64,000 nucleotides of DNA from CAKSNH01 sp964422725 (lineage in GTDB: Bacteria; Bacillota; Clostridia; UBA1381): the NCBI GenBank assembly GCA_964422725.1, contig CAYRCC010000005.1, positions 8,068 to 72,067 on the forward strand, read 5' to 3'. A program made the translations under genes and the position numbers. This document shows, in pieces, positions 8,197 to 17,248 of the stretch (its first letter is position 1; each line of letters opens with the position of its first letter). The notes beneath the pieces were generated by a model that worked only from the letters and a program-made list of their open reading frames with translations, had not been told where the DNA came from and did not search any database.

Positions 8197-10269
8197 ATGA
8201 CTTTTCTCAAAAAAATAAAGAACTGTTTGCCAAAAATAAAGAAAGTAATTGCTCGTATTTCGGATATGCATTTGTTTGAAAAGTTTTTGGGAATTTTCAA
8301 TGCAAAGTCGATAAATCAGCGAATTTTGCGGCTTGTGCTGATAAGCTCAATCGGTATTGCCGCGCTTATCACAGTGTCGTCCGTTATAATTATCAACAGC
8401 AATGTGCATACATCTGTCAACAGCGAAATTTCGACTATGGCAGATACATACTCAAAATATATTACATTTGTGGCTGACAGTTTAAAGGAGTCAATCAGCA
8501 CAATAGGCAGAATGTCAGAGATTACCGACAGCAGTATGACAGACGACGAACGGCGGGAGTATTTTGAGAATTTGTGTGAGGGTACTACCTTTGACAGCAT
8601 TACCGTTGCCGGAATAACAGGTCAGACGTATGAGGGGAAAAGCGTGTTCAGCGAAGAATATTTTTCGTCGGCGCGCTTGGGACAGTCGTATATCTCAAGT
8701 CCTATGTATACGGACGACGGAAAAATCAAAAGCAATATTGCCGCACAGATTACCAACGGCAATTCTGCCGGTGTTGTAATAGCTACAGTTGATTCGCAGT
8801 ATTTCAGTGAATTGATAGCCGGCTATAAGGAAAGTACGCTTTACGACGGTTATTGTTTTATAACCGACAAAAACGGAAAAATCATTGCGCATCCGGATTC
8901 GGAGCTTGTTGCCTCTTACGCAAAGGGTGAAATATCGGATCAAAATCCGGAATTTGCGAAATTGCTTGAAAATATGGTTGCGGCGGAAGAAAAAGTTATT
9001 ACAAAAGCAACACTTAATGACGGAAAGCAATACTATACGGCTTATGCGCCTATCGCCGGATATGAGGAATGGAACATTGCGGCTGTTATTCCGGTCAGCA
9101 AGGTAATCCAAAAAATCATAACTAATCTTATATTTGTGGTTTTGCTTGCGATTTTGCTTATAGTCGGAGTTATAATAATAAGCGTTATAATAGCGCGGTC
9201 TATTTCACAGCCTATTATAGATTTGACCGGACGTATTGTGGGGCTTTCGTGCGGCGATTTAAAAACAACCGTACCTAAAATTCATACTCGCGATGAAACG
9301 ATACGTTTATACAGTGCTATGAATATTACCGTTGACAAGCTCAACAGGTACATAAGCGAAATTGACAGCGTGCTTGCCTCTATTGCCGATAAAAATCTGT
9401 GTGTAACGGTCGAAGAGGATTATCACGGAGATTTTGTGGGAATTAAGCTTGCGCTTTTGCGTATTGCGGACGAGCTGAGCAAGGTTATGATTGACATAAA
9501 AACGTCGTCGGAACAGGTGGCTTACAGTGCGCGCGAGATGTCGGATTCGGCTATGAATCTTGCCAACGGTGCGACTGAGCAAAACGATGCCCTTCATTCT
9601 ATAATCGACAATATATTTGATGTTGCACAGCATGCGAAGTTTAACGAGAGCATTGCCGCCGAAACCAGACAGGACGTTAATCTGATTGCTGAAAACGTGC
9701 AGAGCAGTTCGGCTGTAATGGACGATATGCTTTCGGTAATGCAGGAAATATCAAATTCCTCAAGCGAAATCGAGCAGATTATAAGTATTGTTGAGGATAT
9801 AACGTTCCAGACGAATATGCTGTCGCTTAACGCCTCAATGGAGGCGGCAAAAGCCGGTAAGTACGGCAGAGGATTCTCGGTAGTTGCGGAAGAGATAAGA
9901 ATGTTGGCTGAGAAATGCTCACAGGTAATACAGCCTATAAGAAAACTTATTGACAAGTCCGTCAAGGAAACGGAAAACGGTGTAAGGCTTGCCGGAAATG
10001 CTTCGAGCAGCTTGAATGTACTTGTCAGCAATGTAAACAAAACAACCGATGCGGTTGTGAAGATTGCGCAGTCGTCCGAGCAGCAGTCCGATGCGGTTGA
10101 AACCGTAAAGAACAGTTTGGATAAGATAGACGGCGTTGTACAGGCAAACTCAGCCACTGCCGAACAGACAGCGGCACTTGCCGAAGAACTCAAAACACAG
10201 TCTGACAAGCTTATGGAGCTGGTAACCGAGTTTAACATTGCCGACGGCAAACAGGAAACTAAAAAGTAA
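8197..10269 (+). CDS. Methyl-accepting chemotaxis protein with extracellular Cache-type sensor
   Basis: The 690-residue receptor has a basic N-terminus, a first membrane segment at about residues 43-67, an extracellular domain of about 235 residues with a dCache-like pattern (YCFITDKNGKIIAHPDSELV), a second membrane segment at about 305-330, a HAMP region and a long coiled-coil signalling domain. The hairpin tip, at about residues 533-570, includes FQTNMLSLNASMEAAKAG and YGRGFSVVAEEIRMLAEK, the contact site for CheA and CheW. It probably works with the binding lipoprotein encoded just upstream, either by docking of the loaded lipoprotein or by parallel sensing. GAGG lies about 10 nt before the ATG. 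A strong terminator follows. The 40-residue basic segment before the first membrane helix is longer than usual. Confidence 0.92.
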   Translation: MTFLKKIKNCLPKIKKVIARISDMHLFEKFLGIFNAKSINQRILRLVLISSIGIAALITVSSVIIINSNVHTSVNSEISTMADTYSKYITFVADSLKESISTIGRMSEITDSSMTDDERREYFENLCEGTTFDSITVAGITGQTYEGKSVFSEEYFSSARLGQSYISSPMYTDDGKIKSNIAAQITNGNSAGVVIATVDSQYFSELIAGYKESTLYDGYCFITDKNGKIIAHPDSELVASYAKGEISDQNPEFAKLLENMVAAEEKVITKATLNDGKQYYTAYAPIAGYEEWNIAAVIPVSKVIQKIITNLIFVVLLAILLIVGVIIISVIIARSISQPIIDLTGRIVGLSCGDLKTTVPKIHTRDETIRLYSAMNITVDKLNRYISEIDSVLASIADKNLCVTVEEDYHGDFVGIKLALLRIADELSKVMIDIKTSSEQVAYSAREMSDSAMNLANGATEQNDALHSIIDNIFDVAQHAKFNESIAAETRQDVNLIAENVQSSSAVMDDMLSVMQEISNSSSEIEQIISIVEDITFQTNMLSLNASMEAAKAGKYGRGFSVVAEEIRMLAEKCSQVIQPIRKLIDKSVKETENGVRLAGNASSSLNVLVSNVNKTTDAVVKIAQSSEQQSDAVETVKNSLDKIDGVVQANSATAEQTAALAEELKTQSDKLMELVTEFNIADGKQETKK

Positions 10270-10289
10270 TTATTAATGCGTTAATGTGA

Positions 10290-10326
10290 AACATACAAAT
10301 TCTCTTTCGGGAATTTGTATGTTTTT
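10290..10326 (+). terminator. Rho-independent terminator after chemoreceptor gene
   Basis: A perfect 13-bp stem (10290-10302 with 10311-10323) has an 8-nt loop and runs into TTTTT. Confidence 0.9.
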
Positions 10327-10380
10327 GCGTGCAGAAAATTTTATAATTTTATAATAGTGCAATTTATAGTGTTAAAATTC

Positions 10381-10409
10381 TTGTAACTTAATTCTAAATG
10401 TGATATACT
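10381..10409 (+). promoter_or_regulatory. Sigma-A promoter of DUF624-type gene
   Basis: TTGTAA (10381-10386), a 17-bp spacer and TATACT (10404-10409) lie 52 bp before the start codon and downstream of a terminator. Confidence 0.7.
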
Positions 10410-10461
10410 GATATATATTCGCTTTTGGGCAAAAATAAATTATTATACGAGGAGAAATATT

Positions 10462-11346
10462 ATGGGACTATTTGGAGGCGGTTACGCCAAGCCTGGACCG
10501 GGTGTCGGAAAAGACACGCCAAAGAAAAAAGGAATATTTTTGTATTTCGAGCTTTTTATAAGGAAGTTTTGGAAAATTATACAATCGAACGCACTTTATT
10601 TTACGGTGAGTCTGCCGATTTTGGTAATTTACTATATGCTTGCGCCTATATCGGACGACTTTGTGGTGCGGCTTGTGCCGGACGCGGCAAGTGATTCACA
10701 GATAATGGCAACAATGCAGATGGGTTTTCGCTCGATGTTTTCGGTGGGATTGTTTGCGTTCTGGGGTTCGGGACCGGCAAGTGCGGCGTATAACTATTTA
10801 ATGCGCTGTGTTGTGCGTGAACAGCACGCGTGGATTGCGAGCGACTTTTTCGCAAAGTTTGTTGAGAATCTGAAACAGGGATTTATCGTTGTTATTGTTG
10901 ATATAGCGGTGTATTTTCTTGCATACACATCGCTTACGTTCTATTTTGCCGGGTTTGAGTCATCGGGAAGCAGTGTGTGGCTTGTGATATGCTATGTAAT
11001 AGGCCTTGCGCTTATGATTTATACGTTTATGCATTACTATATTTACCAAATGATGATTACATTTGAATGTACTGTGCCGCAGCTGTACAGAAATTCGCTT
11101 ATTCTTGCGTTTGCCAAACTTCCGATGAACCTGATACTGACAATTTTGGCAGCTGCACTTTTGTATGTTCTGTTTATAGTTATCAGTCCTATGATTTCGA
11201 TTGTGGCATCGTTTGCAATATGGGTAAGCGTTATGATATTCCCTATGATATTCTATTCGTCGAGGGTGATACAGAAGAATTTTCTGGACGGTAAGCAGGA
11301 AAAGGATAATGACGACGATGAAGTCGAAAGAATTTGTAAAGATTGA
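10462..11346 (+). CDS. DUF624 (YesL-like) integral membrane protein
   Basis: The 294-residue protein has a Gly-rich N-terminus (MGLFGGGYAKPGPGVGK) and about six hydrophobic segments. It shows the YesL-family pattern of a Gly-Pro turn and alanine (FWGSGPASAAYNYLMRC) followed by DFFAKFVENLKQGF. Members of this family often sit near carbohydrate transport genes in Firmicutes, but their function is not established. Its own promoter and terminator-bounded upstream side suggest it heads the run that continues into mnmG, whose start lies 27 bp downstream. The ribosome site is GAGGAG. Confidence 0.75.
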   Translation: MGLFGGGYAKPGPGVGKDTPKKKGIFLYFELFIRKFWKIIQSNALYFTVSLPILVIYYMLAPISDDFVVRLVPDAASDSQIMATMQMGFRSMFSVGLFAFWGSGPASAAYNYLMRCVVREQHAWIASDFFAKFVENLKQGFIVVIVDIAVYFLAYTSLTFYFAGFESSGSSVWLVICYVIGLALMIYTFMHYYIYQMMITFECTVPQLYRNSLILAFAKLPMNLILTILAAALLYVLFIVISPMISIVASFAIWVSVMIFPMIFYSSRVIQKNFLDGKQEKDNDDDEVERICKD

Positions 11347-11373
11347 TTTGTGAGCGTGAAAGGTAGTGTTATT

Positions 11374-13242
11374 ATGTCATATATAGCGGGGGAGTATGAT
11401 GTTGCCGTCGTGGGCGCGGGTCACGCCGGCGTTGAAGCGGCTTTGGCGGCGGCAAGACTGGGCTGTCGGGTTGTTATGTTTTCGATAAGTCTTGATGCGG
11501 TGGGAAACCTTCCGTGCAATCCGAGTATCGGCGGTACGGCAAAAGGGCATTTGGTGCGCGAGATTGATGCGTTGGGCGGTCAGATGGGAAAATCTGCCGA
11601 TGCGACGTTTATACAGTCGAAAATGCTAAATCGCGGTAAAGGGCCGGCGGTACATTCACTTCGTGCACAGATTGACCGTAAGCGTTATCATATGGAAATA
11701 AAAAAACAGCTTGAATATCAAAAAAATCTTGATATAAAACAAGCGGAAATTGTTGATATTATTACAGACGGCGATAAAGTCAGCGGTGTTGTGACGCATT
11801 TGGGTACGCACTACAGCACAAAAGCTGTTATTATCGCGACGGGTACGTTTTTGAGAGGTAAGATATTAATCGGCGAGTATGAGCGTGAAAGCGGTCCGGA
11901 CGGAATGTTTCCGTCGATTAAGCTGTCGGAGAATTTGAAAAGGCTCGGCGTTGACATACGTCGCTTTAAAACCGGTACTCCGGCGCGAATCCACGCTGAC
12001 AGTCTTGATTTTGGCAAAATGCAGGAGGAAACAGGAGATGAACATATAGTTCCGTTTTCGTTTGATACCGGCGGTTCGGTTGAAAACAGAGCATCGTGTT
12101 GGCTGACGTACACAAACAAGCGTACACACCGCATTATACTGGACAATCTTGACAAAGCGCCTATGTACAGCGGACGGGTTGAAGGAGTCGGTGCGCGATA
12201 CTGTCCGTCCATTGAAGATAAGGTTGTGCGCTTTGAGGGCAAGGAGCGGCATCAGTTGTTTATCGAGCCTATGGGACTCGACACGAAAGAAATGTATGCA
12301 CAGGGCATAAGCACGGGACTGCCTGAGAACATTCAAATTGAAATGCTCAGAACGATAGAGGGACTTGAGAATGTTGAAATTATGCGCCCTGCGTATGCTA
12401 TTGAATATGATTGCTGTGACCCTACTCAGCTTTATGCGACACTGGAATTTAAGCATTTGTCCGGACTTTACGGTGCGGGGCAGTTTAACGGTACAAGCGG
12501 TTACGAGGAGGCGGCGGCTCAGGGACTCATTGCCGGTATAAACGCGGCGCGGAAAATACAGAATAAATCCGCGGTTGTTCTTGACCGTTCACAGGGCTAC
12601 ATAGGTACTTTGATTGACGATTTGGTTACAAAGGGTACAAATGAGCCGTACAGAATGATGACATCAAGGTCGGAGTACCGCCTGCTTTTGCGCCAGGATA
12701 ACGCCGACGAAAGGCTTACTCCTATCGGATACGATATAGGACTTATCTCACAGGAACGCTTTGACAGGTTTACGGAAAAGATACGTATTATAAATAATGA
12801 AATTGAAAGACTGTCGCATTTGACGGTGTCGCCGAAAACGGCGAACCCTGTACTTGAGAGCTGTGGCAGTGCACCGCTTAAAACAGGTATTCACCTTGAC
12901 GAGCTTTTGCGCCGTCCGGAGATAAATTACGACGTGCTTGAAAAGCTTGATTTGCAGCTGCCTGAGCTTTCGGACGAAATAAAAGAGCAGGTGGAGATAC
13001 GCATAAAATATAAAGGCTATATCGAACGCCAGCTTGCACAGGTAGAACAGTTTAAAAAGCTTGAAAATAAGCTTTTACCGTCCGATACCGACTATTGCAC
13101 TATACATGGATTAAGAATCGAGGCGCGGCAGAAACTGAACAAGATAAGACCGCAGTCACTGGGACAGGCCTCGCGCATTTCGGGTGTTTCGCCTGCAGAT
13201 ATGTCGGTGCTTATTGTGTGGCTTGAAAGCAGAGGAGAATAA
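11374..13242 (+). CDS. mnmG: tRNA uridine-34 carboxymethylaminomethyl modification enzyme MnmG
   Basis: MnmG binds FAD and, with MnmE, installs the cmnm5 or nm5 group on U34 of certain tRNAs. The product is 622 residues, the usual family length. The FAD-binding motif GAGHAG is at residues 14-19, followed by the signature CNPSIGGTAKGHLVREIDA. The region HLSGLYGAGQFNGTSGYEEA and the C-terminal GidA-associated domain with YIERQLAQVE are also present. An upstream in-frame GTG at 11350 exists, but AAAGG lies properly before the ATG at 11374. In many Firmicutes mnmG follows mnmE near the replication origin; here it lies instead between a DUF624 gene and an AI-2E-family gene. Confidence 0.96.
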   Translation: MSYIAGEYDVAVVGAGHAGVEAALAAARLGCRVVMFSISLDAVGNLPCNPSIGGTAKGHLVREIDALGGQMGKSADATFIQSKMLNRGKGPAVHSLRAQIDRKRYHMEIKKQLEYQKNLDIKQAEIVDIITDGDKVSGVVTHLGTHYSTKAVIIATGTFLRGKILIGEYERESGPDGMFPSIKLSENLKRLGVDIRRFKTGTPARIHADSLDFGKMQEETGDEHIVPFSFDTGGSVENRASCWLTYTNKRTHRIILDNLDKAPMYSGRVEGVGARYCPSIEDKVVRFEGKERHQLFIEPMGLDTKEMYAQGISTGLPENIQIEMLRTIEGLENVEIMRPAYAIEYDCCDPTQLYATLEFKHLSGLYGAGQFNGTSGYEEAAAQGLIAGINAARKIQNKSAVVLDRSQGYIGTLIDDLVTKGTNEPYRMMTSRSEYRLLLRQDNADERLTPIGYDIGLISQERFDRFTEKIRIINNEIERLSHLTVSPKTANPVLESCGSAPLKTGIHLDELLRRPEINYDVLEKLDLQLPELSDEIKEQVEIRIKYKGYIERQLAQVEQFKKLENKLLPSDTDYCTIHGLRIEARQKLNKIRPQSLGQASRISGVSPADMSVLIVWLESRGE

Positions 13243-13262
13243 TTACCGAAAGAGGGATATGC

Positions 13263-14420
13263 TTGAAACGTTTTTCAAAATATACAGTGTGGATTATGGC
13301 GTTTATGTTTGTTGTGGGAGTTATTGTCGTATATAAATCCTTTAACAGTGTAGGCGCGATTAAGGACTTTTTTTCGGAGCTTATGAGTATATTAAGCTCG
13401 TTTGTGATAGGCTTTGTGATAGCGTATTTGCTGAATACGCCGGTGAAAAAGATAGAGAAAGTATTGGAAAAATGTAAATATAGGTTTATTCTGAACAACA
13501 AAAAGAGGATAGCCGTATTTTCGGTTTATATAATGGCGGTTGTGGTTATAGTGGTTGTACTGCGGCTGATTATTCCGGTTTTGGGCAGAAACATTGCGGA
13601 TTTGTGTCAGCATATGCCTATATATATTGATTCACTGCTCAATTATATTAAAGATATGCATTTGGAAAATATAATTCCAAGCTTTGATATTGACAAATTG
13701 GTTTCCAAGATTCCTATTGACAAATTCTTTTCGTCGCTTGACTTTTCTATGATAGGCAAGTACGCACAGAGTGTTATGGGAATTACGGCAAATGTTATCA
13801 ATGTATTTATCGGTATCATAATTTCAATTTATATATTGTTTGAAAAAGATGCGATAAAGGGATATATTTACAGAATTTTGAAGGCGGTTATATCGAAAGA
13901 GGCGGCTGACAGCGTTGCGGACAAATACAGAACCGTAAACGGCAATTTTTCAAAATTCGTATCATGTCAGCTGGTTGATGCGGTTATTGTTTCCACACTT
14001 GCTTCGGTTATACTAAGCTTGCTGAAAGTGCGTTATGCAATTGTACTGGGCACTCTGCTCGGTATTTTCAATCTGATACCGTATTTCGGTGCTATTTTTG
14101 CATCTGTATTGGCTGTGGTAATAACGTTTTTCACGGGCGGACTTTTGAAAGCGGTATGGACTGCGGTTTCGCTGATTGCCGTGCAACAGGTGGACGGCAA
14201 TATTATAGGACCGAGAATTATGGGTAATTCGCTTAAAGTGAGTCCGCTGCTTATCATATTTGCGGTTACGTTCGGCGGCGGACTTTTCGGCATAGTTGGT
14301 ATGCTGATTTCCGTACCGATAGCCGCAAGTTTGAAATCGTTTTTGGACGAATACCTTGAGCGCAGAGAAGTAAAAGCGGACAGTGAATCCGCAGGTGAGG
14401 AGAATGGCAGAGATGGTTAA
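13263..14420 (+). CDS. AI-2E/PerM-family membrane transporter
   Basis: The 385-residue protein has two N-terminal membrane helices, a soluble helical middle region (about residues 110-170), and about five or six further helices. It includes the family pattern IFNLIPYFGAIFASVLAV near residue 265 and GNIIGPRIMG near 315. Members include YtvI of Bacillus and sodium/proton antiporters or presumed autoinducer exporters; the substrate here is unknown. The start is TTG at 13263, supported by AGAGGG 7 nt upstream. The last 8 bases overlap the next gene, which suggests translational coupling. Confidence 0.85.
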   Translation: MKRFSKYTVWIMAFMFVVGVIVVYKSFNSVGAIKDFFSELMSILSSFVIGFVIAYLLNTPVKKIEKVLEKCKYRFILNNKKRIAVFSVYIMAVVVIVVVLRLIIPVLGRNIADLCQHMPIYIDSLLNYIKDMHLENIIPSFDIDKLVSKIPIDKFFSSLDFSMIGKYAQSVMGITANVINVFIGIIISIYILFEKDAIKGYIYRILKAVISKEAADSVADKYRTVNGNFSKFVSCQLVDAVIVSTLASVILSLLKVRYAIVLGTLLGIFNLIPYFGAIFASVLAVVITFFTGGLLKAVWTAVSLIAVQQVDGNIIGPRIMGNSLKVSPLLIIFAVTFGGGLFGIVGMLISVPIAASLKSFLDEYLERREVKADSESAGEENGRDG

Positions 14421-15639
14421 TGTTGCGGTAGTCGGAGGCGGTGCGGCAGGGCTTATGTCGGCAATTGTTGCCGCGCGAAACGGTGCAACGGTCACAGTGC
14501 TTGAACGCGGTGACAGAGTCGGCAGGAAAATACTTGCCACAGGCAACGGGCGTTGTAATATGACGAATATATATGCGGATGCCGGAAATTATCATGGTGA
14601 AAATCCTAAATTTGTTATAAGTGCGCTGTCGGGGTTCGGCGCACAGGCGGCAATGGATTTTTTTGCACAGCTTGGAATTTTGTGCAGAATCGAGGAGGAC
14701 GGCAAAGTATATCCGTACAGCAATCAGGCCTCGGCAGTGCTTGATGTTATGCGAATGGAGCTTGAAAGGCTGAAGGTGGCTGTAAGGTGCAATTTTGAAG
14801 TTATGGATATAACGGTTAAAAACGGTAAGTTTCATATAAAGTCTTATCAGAATGAAATATTTACGGCAGATAAGGTGATATTTGCATCTGGCGGAAAGGC
14901 TGCGCCGAATCTTGGGTCGAACGGGAGCGGATATGACATTCTGCAAAAGCTGGGACATACTGTTACGGAGCTTTTTCCGGCTTTGGTACAGCTTAAGACC
15001 GATACTGAATATGTACGCGGACTTAAAGGTATTAAGCTTGACGCAAATGTAAGCATTGAAGAAAACGGCAAAAAGCTGAAAAGTGAGTTCGGCGAAGTGC
15101 TGTTTGCCGAGTACGGTCTGTCCGGACCGCCTGTTTTTCAGCTTTCACGCATCGGTGCGGAGGGGGTAAGAAAAGGCGCAAAGCGTACAGCTGTACTTGA
15201 TATTATGCCGGAGTACGATAATCAACAGGTAAAACAGCTGTTAACAGAGCGTATTACGCACAGCGGCGGCAAAAAGCTTGAAAATCTTTTTGTCGGTATG
15301 CTTAATAAGCGTTTGGGGCAGATACTGCTGAAAGCGTGCGGCGTTGCACCGCTTTCGAGAACGGCGGACAGCCTGACAAAAAATGAAATAGCGGCAATTG
15401 TCGAAAAAATCAAGAGCTGGGATTTTGAAGTGACAGGGACTATGTCATGGAATAACGCCCAGGTGACAGCCGGCGGAGTGCGGACAAAGGAAATTTCACC
15501 GTCAACTATGGAATCAAAGCTTGTAAAGGGACTGTATATTGTCGGAGAGATTATGGATATTGACGGTGACTGCGGCGGTTTTAACCTACAGTGGGCGTGG
15601 TCAAGCGCATATGCGGCGGGCAGGAGTGTAGTATGCTGA
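14413..15639 (+). CDS. HI0933-family FAD-dependent oxidoreductase (BaiN-like)
   Basis: The protein is about 408 residues and begins with a dinucleotide-binding fold, VAVVGGGAAGLMSAIVAARN. Next come GRKILATGNGRCNMTN, a hallmark of the HI0933/aminoacetone-oxidase-like family, and a C-terminal MDIDGDCGGFNLQWAWSSAY that completes the FAD site. The family includes flavoproteins proposed to act on bile-acid intermediates, but most members have no assigned substrate. The ATG at 14413 sits 10 nt after GAGGAG; the ATG at 14404 is too close to it. The gene overlaps both neighbours by a few bases, so it is part of a compact operon. Confidence 0.85.
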   Translation: MVNVAVVGGGAAGLMSAIVAARNGATVTVLERGDRVGRKILATGNGRCNMTNIYADAGNYHGENPKFVISALSGFGAQAAMDFFAQLGILCRIEEDGKVYPYSNQASAVLDVMRMELERLKVAVRCNFEVMDITVKNGKFHIKSYQNEIFTADKVIFASGGKAAPNLGSNGSGYDILQKLGHTVTELFPALVQLKTDTEYVRGLKGIKLDANVSIEENGKKLKSEFGEVLFAEYGLSGPPVFQLSRIGAEGVRKGAKRTAVLDIMPEYDNQQVKQLLTERITHSGGKKLENLFVGMLNKRLGQILLKACGVAPLSRTADSLTKNEIAAIVEKIKSWDFEVTGTMSWNNAQVTAGGVRTKEISPSTMESKLVKGLYIVGEIMDIDGDCGGFNLQWAWSSAYAAGRSVVC

Positions 15640-17222
15640 GAATTAACAACATAAGACTTTCGCTCGGTGAAAGCAACGGCGATATAAAGCGTAAAACGGC
15701 GGAGCTTTTGAATGTCGGCGAGAATGATATAAAGGAAATAACGCTTGTGAAAAAGGCAGTAGATGCACGCAAAAAGAACGATGTGCATTATGTTTGTGCG
15801 GTTAATATTTCGGCGGTGAATGAAAAGAGGATATTGCTAAATTGCAAAAATGCCGTTGAGGTTTCGGAGAAAGCGTACAGTTATCCGACTTATATGAATG
15901 TTTCCGCGCACCGTCCGGTTGTAATCGGACTCGGACCGGCGGGACTGTTTGCCGGACTTGTACTTGCAAGAAACGGTTTTGCACCGATAGTGTTTGAACG
16001 CGGCAGTGAGGTTGATAAGCGCAGACGTGATATAATGCGTTTTTGGGACAGCGCAGTGCTTGATGAAAACTCAAATGTGCAGTTTGGCGAGGGCGGTGCC
16101 GGTACATTTTCGGACGGAAAGCTGACGACGGGGATAAAAGATGTACGTTGCCGAAAGGTGCTTGAGGAGCTTGTAAATTTTGGCGCGCCGAATCAAATAA
16201 TGTACCTTGCAAAACCGCATATAGGTACGGATAATTTGAGAAATATAGTAAAGAACATAAGAAATGAAATTATCAGACTGGGCGGCGAGGTGCATTTTGA
16301 CACCAAGGTTACTGAGCTGAAAACGGAAAACAACCGCCTTTATGCGGTCAGAGCGGAGCATAGAGGAGAAGTACGCGAGATAAGAGCCGACAGCGCGGTG
16401 CTTGCAATAGGTCACAGTGCGCGTGACACATTCGAGGTGCTTTATAAGAGCGGACTTTTAATGGAATCAAAGCCGTTTTCGGTAGGTGCAAGAATAGAAC
16501 ATTCACAAAAGATGATTAATAAAAGTCAGTACGGCACATTTTATAAACAGTTGGGAGCCGCCGAATACAAATTGTCGGGGCATTACCCTAACGGACGGTC
16601 GGCGTATACGTTTTGTATGTGTCCGGGGGGAACTGTAGTCGGTGCGGCATCGGAGAAGTGCGCGGTGGTTACAAACGGAATGAGCTGTTTCGCGCGTGAC
16701 GGCAAAAACGCAAACAGTGCATTGCTGGTCGGGGTGAATCCGTCGGATTTCGGGACAAATTCGCCGCTTGCCGGAATTGAATTTCAAAGAAGAATAGAAC
16801 GCAGTGCGTATAAAGTCGGCGGTGAAAACTATAATGCACCGCTGCAGTTGGTGGGAGATTTTCTCGCGGACAGACCGTCAGTGCGAGTGGGTGAGGTTGA
16901 GCCGACTTACAAGCCGGGATTTGAGCTGTCCGATTTGCGCGAATGTCTGCCGGAGTTTGTTGCGGACACAATGAAAATCGCAATTGCCGATATGGATAAA
17001 AAACTGAACGGTTTTGCGCAATACGATGCGGTTTTGACAGGTGCGGAAACCAGAAGTTCCTCGCCTGTGAGAATTTTGCGTGACAAAACTATGCAGAGCA
17101 GTGTGAAAGGAATATATCCGTGCGGTGAGGGCTGCGGTTATGCCGGCGGTATTATGTCAGCCGCGGTGGACGGCATAAAATGCGCTGAGGCACTGATGAA
17201 AAACAATAGCGAAACGATTTAG
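15633..17222 (+). CDS. Uncharacterized FAD-dependent dehydrogenase (COG2509-like)
   Basis: The product is about 529 residues. The first 90 or so residues form a small domain typical of this group. They are followed by the nucleotide-binding motif VIGLGPAGLFAGLVLARNGF and by QFGEGGAGTFSDGKLTTGIK, which is diagnostic of the family. Near the C-terminus is GIYPCGEGCGYAGGIMSAAV. The family is common in Firmicutes and Bacteroidetes and has no proven substrate. The start at 15633 follows AGGAG with 6-nt spacing and overlaps the stop of the preceding flavoprotein gene (ATGCTGA). Together the two flavoenzymes may share a redox task (inference). Confidence 0.85.
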   Translation: MLRINNIRLSLGESNGDIKRKTAELLNVGENDIKEITLVKKAVDARKKNDVHYVCAVNISAVNEKRILLNCKNAVEVSEKAYSYPTYMNVSAHRPVVIGLGPAGLFAGLVLARNGFAPIVFERGSEVDKRRRDIMRFWDSAVLDENSNVQFGEGGAGTFSDGKLTTGIKDVRCRKVLEELVNFGAPNQIMYLAKPHIGTDNLRNIVKNIRNEIIRLGGEVHFDTKVTELKTENNRLYAVRAEHRGEVREIRADSAVLAIGHSARDTFEVLYKSGLLMESKPFSVGARIEHSQKMINKSQYGTFYKQLGAAEYKLSGHYPNGRSAYTFCMCPGGTVVGAASEKCAVVTNGMSCFARDGKNANSALLVGVNPSDFGTNSPLAGIEFQRRIERSAYKVGGENYNAPLQLVGDFLADRPSVRVGEVEPTYKPGFELSDLRECLPEFVADTMKIAIADMDKKLNGFAQYDAVLTGAETRSSSPVRILRDKTMQSSVKGIYPCGEGCGYAGGIMSAAVDGIKCAEALMKNNSETI

Positions 17223-17223
17223 G

Positions 17224-17247
17224 GCAATACCGCAAATGCGGCATTGC
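17224..17247. terminator. Inverted repeat between converging genes, possible terminator
   Basis: An 11-bp imperfect stem (17224-17234 with 17237-17247, one G-U pair in minus-strand RNA) ends at the stop codon of the minus-strand SGNH gene. There is no clear T-run on either side, so its role as a terminator is uncertain. Confidence 0.4.
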
Positions 17248-17248
17248 T

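Noticed and set aside
9594..10250. 218-codon frame antisense to the chemoreceptor
   Set aside because: It mirrors the codon bias of the coiled-coil gene on the other strand and has no domain sense.
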